From Variovorax sp. OAS795 (lineage in GTDB: Bacteria; Pseudomonadota; Gammaproteobacteria; Burkholderiales; Burkholderiaceae_C), in the NCBI RefSeq assembly GCF_040546685.1, contig NZ_JBEPOH010000001.1:2108001-2172000 (forward strand): DNA of 64,000 bases, written 5' to 3'. The notes below the pieces were generated by a model. That model saw only the letters and a list, made by a program, of their open reading frames with translations, was not told where the DNA came from and did not search any database. Both the position numbers and the translations under genes were made by a program. This document shows, one piece after another, positions 1 through 8,528 of this stretch. Every line of letters starts with the position of its first letter. Position 1 is the first letter of the stretch.

Positions 1-206
1 CGCCGGAACGGGTTGAGCCCGAGCCGCCAGAAGCCGAAATGCATGTTGTAGCTGGGACTCCATGCGCGGTAGTCGTCCGCGACTTCGGTGAAGTAGTCCT
101 GCGTGTCGGCCTTGCTGACCGGCGGGGCAGCATTGGGTTGGGCATCGGCCGTGGGCGCACCGGCGGTTCGGTGCACGAGAAGGTCGGGCTCGAAGACATT
201 CGGCAT
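1..206 (-). CDS. Class I SAM-dependent methyltransferase-like protein, N-terminal part only
   Basis: The ATG at 206 opens a frame that runs off the left edge, so only the first 68 or so residues are visible. They begin [12 protein letters not shown] and include [15 protein letters not shown] followed by YNMHFGFW. That pattern resembles the start of class I methyltransferases, but the SAM-binding glycine motif lies outside the window, so the call is tentative. The start lies 12 bases after the stop of the DUF393 gene, so the two are probably cotranscribed leftward from the promoter region near the palindrome at 658-679. The substrate cannot be guessed. Confidence 0.45.
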   Translation of the reverse strand, partial: MPNVFEPDLLVHRTAGAPTADAQPNAAPPVSKADTQDYFTEVADDYRAWSPSYNMHFGFWRLGLNPFR

Positions 207-218
207 GAGAACTCCTTT

Positions 219-641
219 TCAGATCCGGCAGTTGCCGCCGGCGCAGGTGCGGGACGACCGCGCCGCCTTGCCGGCCACGAGGGCCACGAGCCAACGCGGC
301 AGCCGGTAGCGGTTGTGCGCAAGCACCGCATAGGCGCGGTCGGCCATCGGCGCGATCCAGGGCAGGTCGAGCAGGAAGCTGCCGCTCGGCAGGCCGACCG
401 CGTCGCGGCAGGCGCGGATGGCCGGCACGCCGACAAACACCTGGCCTGCGGCATCGACCGCGTGGATGGCCGCCATGAGTGCTTCGCGCGGTGCCGGCCC
501 CGCGTTGAACCCCGCGGGCGAGCAGTCCACAAGGTCCAGCCGGGCTGCGGCATCGCGTGCCTTCATGGCGCTCATCTCTGCCGTGCAGAGCACGCAGGTC
601 GCATCGAAGTAGACGGTGAGGGGGTAAGCAACGGCAATCAT
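219..641 (-). CDS. DUF393 (DCC-type thiol-disulfide oxidoreductase-like) protein
   Basis: This 140-residue protein starts at the ATG at 641. It carries the family hallmark near its N-terminus: a strand followed by FDATCVLC, a CxxC-like pair in a thioredoxin-like context. LVDCSPAGF and FLLDLPWIAPMADRAYAVLAHNRYRLPRW also match the DUF393/DCC family layout. Members are predicted redox proteins of unknown substrate. It is the first gene after the palindrome at 658-679 and is followed after 12 bases by the methyltransferase start, which suggests a two-gene leftward operon under the neighbouring GbsR-type regulator. Family assignment is good; function is unknown. Confidence 0.75.
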   Translation of the reverse strand: MIAVAYPLTVYFDATCVLCTAEMSAMKARDAAARLDLVDCSPAGFNAGPAPREALMAAIHAVDAAGQVFVGVPAIRACRDAVGLPSGSFLLDLPWIAPMADRAYAVLAHNRYRLPRWLVALVAGKAARSSRTCAGGNCRI

Positions 642-657
642 TCGGAGTTGTTTTCGT

Positions 658-679
658 TATTTCTGTTAAAACAGAAATA
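658..679. promoter_or_regulatory. Perfect inverted repeat, probable GbsR/MarR operator before the DUF393 gene
   Basis: Ten-base arms TATTTCTGTT and AACAGAAATA flank the two bases AA. The site starts 17 bases upstream of the DUF393 start and 22 bases after the end of the regulator gene. The core ATTTCTG / CAGAAAT recurs in the regulator's own promoter at 1308-1319, which is what a shared operator would look like. Overlap with a promoter is inferred, not shown. Confidence 0.7.
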
Positions 680-700
680 GTTGGGCAAAAAAAAGGAGCC

Positions 701-1288
701 TCAGATCATCGGCAGGCTGGCATGGTGGGCATCGGCATCGCCGTCTTTCCTGGGGGCCGGGACGGCATCTCCGCGCACGAACTTCTGCACGCTGGCGCCC
801 AGCGTCAGCACCTTGTCGAGCGTGCCCGGTGAAAGCCGCAGCATCTCGTCGGCCCAGGTGGCCAGCTTGCCCATCAGGTCCATGGTGGAGCGGATGCGGT
901 CTTGCGCATCGGCGGGCTCCTTCTGGAAATCGGGGCTGGCGACAATTTCGCGCAGCATGCGGACGGTGGGATCGAACTCGCGTTCCTTGCGCTCGCGCAC
1001 CACGGTGCGGAACAGCTCCCACACGTCGACGCTGGTTTCGAAATAATCGCGCCGGTCGCCGAGGATGTGCGTGACCCGCACGAGGTTCCACGCCTGCAGT
1101 TCCTTGAGGCTGTTGCTCACGTTGGAACGCGCCACGCCGAGCGTCTCGGAGAGCTCTTCGGCGTGCATGGGCTTGCCGCGCACGAACAGCAGCGCATGGA
1201 TTTGCGACACCGTGCGGTTGACGCCCCACATCGAGCCCATTTCACCCCAGTGAAGAACGAACTTGCGTTGGATGTCGGTGAGTTCCAT
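701..1288 (-). CDS. GbsR/MarR-family transcriptional regulator
   Basis: I use the ATG at 1288 (MELTDIQRKF), giving 195 residues; the upstream in-frame codons pass through the operator region and are unlikely to be translated. A winged helix-turn-helix is visible at about residues 40-85, with recognition-helix sequence GVARSNVSNSLKELQAW and the wing VRVTHILGDRRDYFE. The C-terminal half is helical, as in GbsR-type MarR relatives. CAGAAATTTCTG lies 19 bases upstream of the start and a related palindrome lies just beyond the gene's 3' end before the DUF393 operon. I infer autoregulation and control of the neighbouring pair. The effector is unknown. Confidence 0.85.
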   Translation of the reverse strand: MELTDIQRKFVLHWGEMGSMWGVNRTVSQIHALLFVRGKPMHAEELSETLGVARSNVSNSLKELQAWNLVRVTHILGDRRDYFETSVDVWELFRTVVRERKEREFDPTVRMLREIVASPDFQKEPADAQDRIRSTMDLMGKLATWADEMLRLSPGTLDKVLTLGASVQKFVRGDAVPAPRKDGDADAHHASLPMI

Positions 1289-1307
1289 GGGCCTGAGTCT
1301 AAGATTC

Positions 1308-1341
1308 CAGAAATTTCTGTCAAGAGAGAAATACAAATTTC
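1308..1341. promoter_or_regulatory. Operator cluster in the GbsR-type regulator promoter
   Basis: A perfect 12-base palindrome CAGAAATTTCTG occupies 1308-1319. It is followed by a looser pair, GAAAT at 1328-1332 and ATTTC at 1337-1341. The half-site is the same as in the perfect palindrome at 658-679. The cluster sits between the regulator start (1288) and the LexA box of the divergent radical SAM gene, so it could affect both directions. Regulator binding is inferred. Confidence 0.65.
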
Positions 1342-1366
1342 GTTTGCGTCCCCAGTCCAAGGAGGA

Positions 1367-1386
1367 TACTGTATTTATATCCAGTA
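1367..1386. promoter_or_regulatory. LexA (SOS) box upstream of the radical SAM gene
   Basis: TACTGT, then ATTTATAT, then CCAGTA. This keeps the LexA core CTG-N10-CAG and matches the classical 20-base consensus at all but two positions, counted by eye against the TACTGTA(TA)3-type ideal. It ends 23 bases before the start codon at 1410 and its AT-rich centre could overlap a -10 element. SOS control of the downstream gene is the natural inference. Confidence 0.8.
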
Positions 1387-1409
1387 TTTTCGACGTGAAA
1401 GGACCCGCC

Positions 1410-2504
1410 ATGCCGGCCGCCTACATTCCCCTCCATGCCATCAAGGGCCGCGGCGCCGCCACGCGCCTGGCCCACCGCTTTACGCGCGACGAGCGCAACG
1501 CCTTCGACGACGGCTGGGGCACGCTCGAAGAAGGCGCAGCCGAGGCGGAGGACCTGCAACCGCTCGCCACCGAAGTGCGCTTCGAAGACGTGAAGTCGGT
1601 GCTGAACGAAAACGACTCGCCCGACGTGTCCTTCGACCGGTCGCTCAACCCGTACCGCGGCTGCGAGCACGGCTGCATCTATTGTTTTGCGCGGCCCACG
1701 CACAGCTATCTCAATTTGTCGCCGGGGCTCGACTTCGAGACCAAGCTCATCGCCAAGCGCAACATCGTCGAGGTGCTGCGCACCGAGTTCGGCCGCAAGG
1801 GCTACAAGCCGAGCCACGTCGCCATCGGTACGGCCACCGACTGCTACCAGCCCATCGAGCGCGATCTGCGGCTCACGCGTTCGGTGATCGAGCTGCTGAA
1901 GGAGACACGCCATCCGTTCGCGCTGGTCACCAAGTCGAGCGCGGTGGAGCGCGACCTGGACCTGATCGCACCCATGGCCGCCGAGCGCCTGGCGGCCGTG
2001 TACATCACGGTGACCACGCTGGACGGCGACCTGGCCCGCAAGCTGGAGCCGCGCGCCGCCGCGCCGCACCGTCGGCTGCGCACCATCCGCACCCTGGCCG
2101 AAGCCGGCGTGCCGGTGGGCGTGAGCGTGGCGCCGCAGATTCCCTTCGTGAACGAAGACATGGAACAGGTGCTCGAAGCCGCCTGGGAAGCCGGTGCGCG
2201 CAGCGCGTTCTACACCGTGATCCGGCTGCCGTGGGAGGTGGCGCCGCTCTTCAAGGAATGGCTCGCGCTGCACTATCCGCAGCGTGCGGACCGCATCATG
2301 GCGCGCATCCACGAGATGCGCGGCGGCAAGGACTACGACGCCGACTTCGCCACGCGCATGAAGGGCACGGGCCTGTGGGCCGACCTGATCCGCCAGCGCT
2401 TCGAGAAGGCGGCCAACCGCATCGGCTTCAACCGCGAGCGCATCGAACTCGACCTCAGCGCGTTCCGGCCGCCTGGCGCATCGGGGCAGGGCAGCCTGTT
2501 CTAG
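1410..2504 (+). CDS. PA0069-family radical SAM protein (SplB-like)
   Basis: A 364-residue protein from the ATG at 1410 (MPAAYIPLHAIKGRG). The radical SAM iron-sulfur cysteines lie in YRGCEHGCIYCFARPTH, C85-x3-C89-x2-C92. TATDCYQPIERDLRLTR and VSVAPQIPFVNEDMEQVLEAA are typical of the PA0069 group, which is related to spore-photoproduct-lyase-like enzymes. The substrate is unknown; damaged nucleic acid is a plausible target. A LexA box immediately upstream supports a role in the DNA damage response, and from memory PA0069 itself is a LexA target in Pseudomonas aeruginosa. The 3' end overlaps the convergent outer-membrane lipoprotein gene by 50 bases. Confidence 0.9.
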   Translation: MPAAYIPLHAIKGRGAATRLAHRFTRDERNAFDDGWGTLEEGAAEAEDLQPLATEVRFEDVKSVLNENDSPDVSFDRSLNPYRGCEHGCIYCFARPTHSYLNLSPGLDFETKLIAKRNIVEVLRTEFGRKGYKPSHVAIGTATDCYQPIERDLRLTRSVIELLKETRHPFALVTKSSAVERDLDLIAPMAAERLAAVYITVTTLDGDLARKLEPRAAAPHRRLRTIRTLAEAGVPVGVSVAPQIPFVNEDMEQVLEAAWEAGARSAFYTVIRLPWEVAPLFKEWLALHYPQRADRIMARIHEMRGGKDYDADFATRMKGTGLWADLIRQRFEKAANRIGFNRERIELDLSAFRPPGASGQGSLF

Positions 2505-3942
2505 GGTCGCTGGGGGTAGAGGCACCGGCGCCGCACCAGTCGCCGCCGAGCGCCTTCACCAGGAACACCGAGGTCAGCAGGCGCTGGCCCTGCAGCTGCG
2601 AGGCCTGGCGCTCCACGGTGAGCAGCGACTGCTGGGCGGTGATCACGTCCAGGTAGGTCGAGGCACCGCCTTCGTAGCGGCTCGTGGCCATGTCGAGCAC
2701 GCGGCGCGCCGCCCCAACCGCGGCCTGCGCCTGGGTGGTCGCGCGGTCGAGCGCGGCAAGTCCGGTGATGCCGTCTTCCACCTCCTGCATGGCGGTGAGC
2801 ACCGTGCGGCGGTAGTTGCCCACGGTGGCGTCGTAGCCGGCCTTGGCAAAGTCGACGTTCGCGCGCACCCGGCCACCGTCGAACAGCACCTGCGTGGCCG
2901 ACACGCCCACCGACCACAGCAGGCTCGGCCCGTTGAACAGCGTCTCGATCATGCGGCTGTCCACACCCACGGTCGGCGAGATGATGAAGCTCGGGTAGAA
3001 GGCCGCGGTGGCCACGCCGATCTGCGCATTGGCCGCGGCCATCGCGCGCTCGGCCGAGGCCACGTCGGGCCGGCGCTGCAGCATCTCGGACGGCACGCCC
3101 AGCGGCACCGCCGGCGGCCTGATCTCGCGCAGGTCCGCGGCCAGCGCGAAGCTCGGCGCCGGCGTGCCCGTGAGGGTGGCCAGTGCGTGCTCGTACTGCG
3201 CACGCTGCTTCTTCAGCACGTCGACCTGCGTCAGCGTGGTGTCGAGCAGCGCCTGCTGCTGCGCCACGTCGAGGCCCGACACCGCGCCCAGCTCATGCCG
3301 CGCCGTGACCAGTTCGAGCGCGCGCCGCTGCAGCGCAATGGAGCGCGAGAGCACGTCGAGTTCGATGTCGGTCGAGCGCAGGTTGAAATAGTTGTTCGCC
3401 ACGTCGGCGGTGAGCACGAGCCGGGTGTTCTCGAGGTCGGCGGCCGATTGTTCGGCCGAGGCGGTGGCGCCTTCGACGCTGCGCTGCACGCGGCCCGCCA
3501 GGTCGAGTTCGTAGCTGGCGTTGAGCGACAGCGCGAAGTCGTTCTGCACCGTCGACGAATTGGCGGTCGCATAGTTGGTGAGCGGCCGGTTGGCGGAAAT
3601 CTTGAGGCGCGATGCGCGGGTGCCGAGCCCGAGCTGCGGAAACTGGCTGGCCGAACTGGCCGACACCGTGGCGCGCGCCTGGGCCAGCCGCGCGTTGGCC
3701 ACGGCCAGCGTCGGGCTGCCGGCCAGCGCCTGCTCCTGCAGCGCATCGAGCTGCGCATCGCCGAAGCGTTTCCACCATGGGCCCTTGTCGGCGCTGTCGT
3801 CCGGTGCGGCCTGGCGCCAGGGCGCCTCGAGCTTCCAGCTCACGGGCAGCGGCGTTGCGGGTGCCTTGTAGTCGGGGCCGACCGCGCAACCCGCGGCCAG
3901 CATTGCCGCGGCCAGGGCAGCAGCGAATGGGCGCAGTTTCAC
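2455..3942 (-). CDS. NodT/OprM-family outer-membrane efflux lipoprotein
   Basis: This 495-residue outer-membrane factor is the last gene of an RND efflux operon. The GTG start at 3942 overlaps the TGA of the adaptor gene (four-base GTGA overlap), so translation is probably coupled. A lipoprotein signal is clear: MKLRPFAAALAAAML then the lipobox AAGC, with mature Cys19. Two OEP repeats follow, with long coiled-coil stretches rich in A, L, Q and E, and the family motif RRPDVASAERAMAAANAQIGVA. Mature length fits OprM/NodT trimers. The C-terminal tail overlaps the convergent radical SAM gene by 50 bases. Confidence 0.92.
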   Translation of the reverse strand: MKLRPFAAALAAAMLAAGCAVGPDYKAPATPLPVSWKLEAPWRQAAPDDSADKGPWWKRFGDAQLDALQEQALAGSPTLAVANARLAQARATVSASSASQFPQLGLGTRASRLKISANRPLTNYATANSSTVQNDFALSLNASYELDLAGRVQRSVEGATASAEQSAADLENTRLVLTADVANNYFNLRSTDIELDVLSRSIALQRRALELVTARHELGAVSGLDVAQQQALLDTTLTQVDVLKKQRAQYEHALATLTGTPAPSFALAADLREIRPPAVPLGVPSEMLQRRPDVASAERAMAAANAQIGVATAAFYPSFIISPTVGVDSRMIETLFNGPSLLWSVGVSATQVLFDGGRVRANVDFAKAGYDATVGNYRRTVLTAMQEVEDGITGLAALDRATTQAQAAVGAARRVLDMATSRYEGGASTYLDVITAQQSLLTVERQASQLQGQRLLTSVFLVKALGGDWCGAGASTPSDPRTGCPAPMRQAAGTR

Positions 3943-5195
3943 GCCGGTTCCTTTCGCGCGGGCGGCTTGGCCTGTGCGGGCGCCGGTGCATCGGGCGCGA
4001 CCGTCACCACGTCGCCCTCGGCCAGGGAATCGGAGGGGTTGAGCACCATGCGGTCGTTGCCGCCGATGCCTTCGACCAGTTCGACGTTCTCGCCGTAGTT
4101 GCGGCCCAGCGTGACGGGACGCAGCTGGATACGGCCTTCTGCATCGACCACCGCGATGCGCGTACCTTCAGCGCGAAACAGCAGCGCGTTGGCCGGCACG
4201 GTGAGCGTCCGGGCCGCGGCCAGCGGCAGCGAGACCTGCACGTAGGCACCCGGCAGCAGCGCGCCGTCGCGGTTGGGCAGCGACACCTCCACCTGCATCA
4301 TCCGCGTGGTGGCGTCGATCGAGCCCGAGGTGCGCGCCACCTCGCCGTTGAAGCGCTGGCCGCGCAGTTCGGCCTGCGTCACCACCACCGGCTGGCCGGC
4401 CTTGACCAGCTGTGCATAGGCCTGCGGCACGTTGATGTACACGCGCAGCGGATCGGTCTGGGCCAGCATAAAGAGCGCGCGTCCGGCGCCGCCGCCCGCA
4501 CCCGCATCGATGAGGTCGCCCACGTCGACGTTGCGGCGCGTGATCACGCCCGCGAACGGCGCCACGATGCGCTTGAAGCCTTCGGTCTGGCGCAGCCGCT
4601 GCACATTGGCATCGGCCGCCGCGACGTTCGAGGTGGCCTGCGCCACGGCGCTGCGGCGCTCGTCCAGGTCCTGCTGCGAGACCACGTCCTTTTTGCGCAG
4701 GTTTTCCCAGCGCTCGGCCGTGCTCTTCGCGAGTTCCAGGCCTGAAGCGGCCTGCGCGCGCGCCGCGATCGCCTGCGACAGCTGCTGGTCGATCTCGGGG
4801 GTTTCGATCTCCGCCAGCAGCTCGCCCTTTTCGACGCGACTGCCGATGTCCCGGGTCCAGCGCTTGAGATAGCCGCTGGCCCGTGCCGAGATCGGCGATT
4901 GCACGAAGCCCTGCAGCGTGCCGGGCAGCGCCAGCGTCTGGCCGGCGGTGGGCGTGCGCGGCAGGGCCGTCTGCACATGCAGCTTGGCACGTTCGGCGGT
5001 GCCGGCCTCGAGCGCACGCGCATTGGCCATGCGCACGATCACCGTGCGCGCCGCGCCGAGCGCCAGCAAGACAAGCACGATGACCACCAGCCAGCGCGTG
5101 CGCTTCACGATCTGCCGCCGCCGCAGCAGCTCGCCTTCGCCCTCTTCGGCCGCGATGGGATGGATGGCCAATGCCGAATGGCGTTGCTCCGTCAT
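3939..5195 (-). CDS. RND efflux periplasmic adaptor subunit (membrane fusion protein)
   Basis: I choose the ATG at 5195 (MTEQRHSALAIHP), giving 418 residues. It lies 4 bases after the permease stop, and further upstream codons lie inside the permease gene. A short cytoplasmic segment is followed by one membrane anchor (RTRWLVVIVLVLLALGAARTV). The lipoyl/barrel-sandwich halves come next (SGYLKRWTRDIGSRVEKGELLAEIETPEIDQQL), then a coiled-coil hairpin (about residues 140-200) and beta-barrel sequence containing APFAGVITRRNVDVGDLI. It links the inner-membrane pump to the outer-membrane channel encoded on either side. The C-terminal tail is rich in P, A and K. Confidence 0.93.
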   Translation of the reverse strand: MTEQRHSALAIHPIAAEEGEGELLRRRQIVKRTRWLVVIVLVLLALGAARTVIVRMANARALEAGTAERAKLHVQTALPRTPTAGQTLALPGTLQGFVQSPISARASGYLKRWTRDIGSRVEKGELLAEIETPEIDQQLSQAIAARAQAASGLELAKSTAERWENLRKKDVVSQQDLDERRSAVAQATSNVAAADANVQRLRQTEGFKRIVAPFAGVITRRNVDVGDLIDAGAGGGAGRALFMLAQTDPLRVYINVPQAYAQLVKAGQPVVVTQAELRGQRFNGEVARTSGSIDATTRMMQVEVSLPNRDGALLPGAYVQVSLPLAAARTLTVPANALLFRAEGTRIAVVDAEGRIQLRPVTLGRNYGENVELVEGIGGNDRMVLNPSDSLAEGDVVTVAPDAPAPAQAKPPARKEPA

Positions 5196-5199
5196 GGAA

Positions 5200-8100
5200 T
5201 CAGTTCTCCTGGGGCGCAGGGCCCGCGTCGGTTGGCGCCGCATCGTGTGCCTGCTCGCGCGCTGCCTTGCGGTGCGCAAGCCGACTGTGCACTCCCGCGA
5301 ACACGGCGGGCACGAAAAACAATGTCGACACCGTGGCAAAGAGCAGGCCGCCGATCACCGCGCGGCCGAGCGGCGCGTTCTGCTCGGCGCCTTCGCCGAG
5401 CCCGAGCGCCATCGGGATCATGCCGATGATCATGGCCAGCGCCGTCATCAGCACCGGCCGGATCCGCGTGGCGCCGCCTTCGAGCGCGGCCGACAGCGGT
5501 GGGATGCCGGCCTGGAGCCGCTCGCGCGCGAACGACACCAGCAGGATCGAGTTGGCCGTCGCCACGCCCATGGTCATGATCGCGCCGGTGAGCGCGGGCA
5601 CGCTGAGCGTCGTGCCGGTGATGAACAGCATCCATGCGATGCCGGCCAGCGCCGCGGGCAGGGCGGTGATGATGATGGCCGCGTCGAGCCACGACTGGAA
5701 GGTGACCACGATCAGCAGGTACACCAGCACGATGGCCATGGCCAGCCCCACGCCGAGCCCGATGAACGACGACTGCATCGTCTGCACCTGGCCGCGGATG
5801 GTGACCTGGCTGCCGCGCGAAAGCTTCGGCCGCATTTCGTCGACCAGCACCTGCACCTTGGAGGCGACGCTCGCGAGGTCGGTGCCCTGCACGCTCACGT
5901 AGACGTCGATCACCGGCGCGATGTTGTAGCGCGACATCACGGCCGGCTGCCGCGCCGCCTGCGCATCGACGAGGTTGCCCAGCAGTTGCTGCGAGGCGCC
6001 GCCCGCGGTTGCCGCGGCGCCGGTGCCCACCGGAATGTTGAGCAGCGAATCGAGCGAGTCGATGTTGTATTGCGGCGTCTGCACGGCAATGCTGTAGACC
6101 ACGCCGTTCTGCGGGTTGAGCCAGAAGGCGGGCGCCGTCTGCGAGCTGCCCGAGAGCGCGATCAGCACGTTCTGCCCCACGTTGGCCGCGGTGAGGCCGT
6201 ATTGCTGCAGCCGCGAGCGGTCCATCTGCAGGCTGAGGCTGGGCGCATCGAGCCGCTGGTGCACGTGGGCATCGACCGCACCGGGAATCTGCCTGATGGC
6301 CTTGGTGAGCTCGGCCGCGCGGGCCGCATTGCCGGCCATGTCGGCGCCGCTGAACTGCACGTCGATGGCGGCGGGCAGGCCGAAGTTGAGAATCTGCGTG
6401 ACGATGTCCGCGGGCTGGAAGAAGAACTCGATGCCCGGAAAGCGCCTGGGCAGTTCGGCGCGCAGCAGGGAGACGAACTCTTCGGTCGGCCGGTGCCCCT
6501 CTTTCAGCGAAAGCAGCAGTTCGGCGTCGAAGGTGCCGATGGTGCCGGCATTGCTGTACGAAAGGTTGATGCCGCTGTTGGGAATGCCCAGGTTGTCGAG
6601 GATGGTCTCGAGCTGGTCGGCCGGCACCAGCTCGCGGATGGCGGCTTCGACCCGGTCGGTGAGGCGCGCGGTTTCCTCGATGCGGGTGCCGGTGGGCGCG
6701 CGCACGTGCAGGCGGATCTGGCCCGCGTCCACGGTCGGGAAGAAATCGCGGCCCAGCACCGGATACAGCAGGCACGACAGCAGGCAGAAGCCGAGGAAGA
6801 GGCCGATGAAGCCGCCGCGCCTGGACAGCACCACCGACAGCAGCAGCGTGTAGGCGCGGCGCACGCGCTCGAAGCGGCGGTCGAAGCTGCGGTAGACGCG
6901 CTGGAGTACGCTGGGCCTGGTTTCGGCCGCCGGTTGCCCGGCCTGCGCGCCGCCCATCAGCAGCATCACCAGCGTGGGCACCAGCGTGCGAGAGAGCAGG
7001 TAGGAGGCCAGCATGGCGAACACCACCGCTTCGGCCAGCGGCACGAACAGGAAGCGCGCCACGCCCGAGAGAAAGAACATCGGCACGAACACGATGCAGA
7101 TGCACAGCGTGGAAACGAAGGCTGCATTGCCGATCTCGCCCGCGCCGACCTCGATGGCTTCTTTCAGCGGCGTGCCCATGTGCAGGTGGCGCTCGATGTT
7201 CTCGATGGTCACGATCGCCTGGTCCACCAGGATGCCCACCGAGAGCGCGAGCCCGCCGAGCGTCATGAGGTTGAGCGTTTCACCGAGCGAATACAAGACC
7301 AGGATCGAGGCCAGGATCGACAGCGGAATGGTGAGCGCGATGATCAGCGTGCTGCGCCAGTTGCCCAGGAAAAGCAGCACCATCGCCGCCGTGAGCGCCG
7401 CCGCCAGGATGGCCTCGAACACCACGCCCTTGACCGCCGCCTTCACGAACACCGACTGGTCGAACAGCGGCGTGATCCTGATGTCCTGCGGCATGGTCTG
7501 CGCGGCCACCGGCAGCATGGCGCGGATGTTCGCGACGATGTCCAGCGTGGAGGCGCCGCCGTTCTTCAGCACCGACAGCAGCACGCCGCGCACGCCGTCC
7601 TGCCGCACGATGTTGGTCTGCGGCGAGAAGCCGTCGCGCACATAGGCCACGTCGCGCAGGTAGGTGGTGGCGCCGTTCACCGTGCGCACCGGCAGGTCGT
7701 TGAGGCCGGCCACCGCATCGGGCGAGCCGTTCATGCGCACGCTGTACTCGGTGGCGCCGAACTTGGCGGTGCCAGAGGGCAGGATCAGGTTCTGCGTGTT
7801 GACCGCGTTCACCACGTCGGCCGGCGTGAGCCCGCGCGCCTGCAGCGCCTGGGTGTCCAGGTCGACCGAGATCAGCCGGTTCTTGCCGCCGTAGGGAAAG
7901 GGAATGGCCGCACCCGGCACGGTGATGAGCTGCGGCCGCAGCTGGTTCACCGTGGCATCGAAGAGCGAATTCTCGGAGCGCGTGGGGCTGGACAGCGCGA
8001 GCTGCACCACCGGCACGCTGGAGGCCGAGTACTTGATCACCAGTGGCGGCGTGATGCCGGGCGGCAGCTGGCGCACCTGGGCCTGCATGGAGGCCACCAC

Positions 8101-8418
8101 CTGCGAGATCGCCATCTCGATGTTGGCCGTGGGCTGGAAGAACACCTTGATGATCGACACGCCCGCGAGCGACTGGGACTCGATATGCTCGATGTCGCTG
8201 ACCGTGGTGGTCAGCCCGCGCTCGACCTGGCCCGAGATGCGCTGTCCCATCTCCTGCGCCGGCAGTCCGGTGTAGTTCCAGATGACGCTGACCACCGGGA
8301 TGTTGATTTCCGGGAAGATGTCGGTCGCCATCCGTGCCAGCACGAACGGCGTGGCCAGCACGATCAGCATCGCCATGACGATGAAGGTGTAGGGGCGGCG
8401 CAATGCGAGCTGGACCAT
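5200..8418 (-). CDS. RND efflux transporter permease subunit (HAE1-like)
   Basis: A full-length 1072-residue RND pump: a first membrane helix at residues 10-30, two large periplasmic loops and twelve membrane segments in all. The porter-domain start DIFPEINIPVVSVIWNYTG is typical. In helix 4 the usual paired aspartates are VDQAIVTIEN (Asp399, Gln400). The helix-10 segment reads GVATANSILLVSFA, with no lysine where AcrB has Lys940. The RIRPVLMTALAMIIGMIPMA segment retains the conserved arginine. It is the first gene of the pump-adaptor-outer membrane operon. Substrate specificity cannot be read from sequence; no regulator is adjacent, and gluconokinase is divergent. Confidence 0.93.
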   Translation of the reverse strand: MVQLALRRPYTFIVMAMLIVLATPFVLARMATDIFPEINIPVVSVIWNYTGLPAQEMGQRISGQVERGLTTTVSDIEHIESQSLAGVSIIKVFFQPTANIEMAISQVVASMQAQVRQLPPGITPPLVIKYSASSVPVVQLALSSPTRSENSLFDATVNQLRPQLITVPGAAIPFPYGGKNRLISVDLDTQALQARGLTPADVVNAVNTQNLILPSGTAKFGATEYSVRMNGSPDAVAGLNDLPVRTVNGATTYLRDVAYVRDGFSPQTNIVRQDGVRGVLLSVLKNGGASTLDIVANIRAMLPVAAQTMPQDIRITPLFDQSVFVKAAVKGVVFEAILAAALTAAMVLLFLGNWRSTLIIALTIPLSILASILVLYSLGETLNLMTLGGLALSVGILVDQAIVTIENIERHLHMGTPLKEAIEVGAGEIGNAAFVSTLCICIVFVPMFFLSGVARFLFVPLAEAVVFAMLASYLLSRTLVPTLVMLLMGGAQAGQPAAETRPSVLQRVYRSFDRRFERVRRAYTLLLSVVLSRRGGFIGLFLGFCLLSCLLYPVLGRDFFPTVDAGQIRLHVRAPTGTRIEETARLTDRVEAAIRELVPADQLETILDNLGIPNSGINLSYSNAGTIGTFDAELLLSLKEGHRPTEEFVSLLRAELPRRFPGIEFFFQPADIVTQILNFGLPAAIDVQFSGADMAGNAARAAELTKAIRQIPGAVDAHVHQRLDAPSLSLQMDRSRLQQYGLTAANVGQNVLIALSGSSQTAPAFWLNPQNGVVYSIAVQTPQYNIDSLDSLLNIPVGTGAAATAGGASQQLLGNLVDAQAARQPAVMSRYNIAPVIDVYVSVQGTDLASVASKVQVLVDEMRPKLSRGSQVTIRGQVQTMQSSFIGLGVGLAMAIVLVYLLIVVTFQSWLDAAIIITALPAALAGIAWMLFITGTTLSVPALTGAIMTMGVATANSILLVSFARERLQAGIPPLSAALEGGATRIRPVLMTALAMIIGMIPMALGLGEGAEQNAPLGRAVIGGLLFATVSTLFFVPAVFAGVHSRLAHRKAAREQAHDAAPTDAGPAPQEN

Positions 8419-8489
8419 GGGCGAGACTCTTTGCTTCCGGCGGTAAAAGGTGTCGCATCATAAGGAAGTAGATTTAAGTACGGCTGATG

Positions 8490-8507
8490 CACGGGGATTG
8501 CCCCGTG
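8490..8507. promoter_or_regulatory. Small hairpin in the leader of the gluconokinase gene
   Basis: CACGGGG and CCCCGTG form a seven-base stem around the loop ATTG, ending 21 bases before the gluconokinase start at 8529. It could be an operator in the divergent region between the RND operon and gluconokinase, or a leader hairpin. No regulator is encoded next to it. The inverted repeat is certain; its role is not. Confidence 0.4.
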
Positions 8508-8528
8508 GTTGCACCAAAAGGGGTACGT

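Noticed and set aside
4918-8463. A 1181-codon plus-strand frame opposite the RND adaptor and permease genes.
   Set aside because: Its translation is rich in H, R, G and D, has no domain logic, and mirrors the codon structure of the well-supported minus-strand efflux genes. It is a high-GC shadow frame.
8490-8507. Possibility that the hairpin before gluconokinase is a riboswitch.
   Set aside because: The leader is only about 60-100 bases and shows one simple stem; no known riboswitch core is visible.
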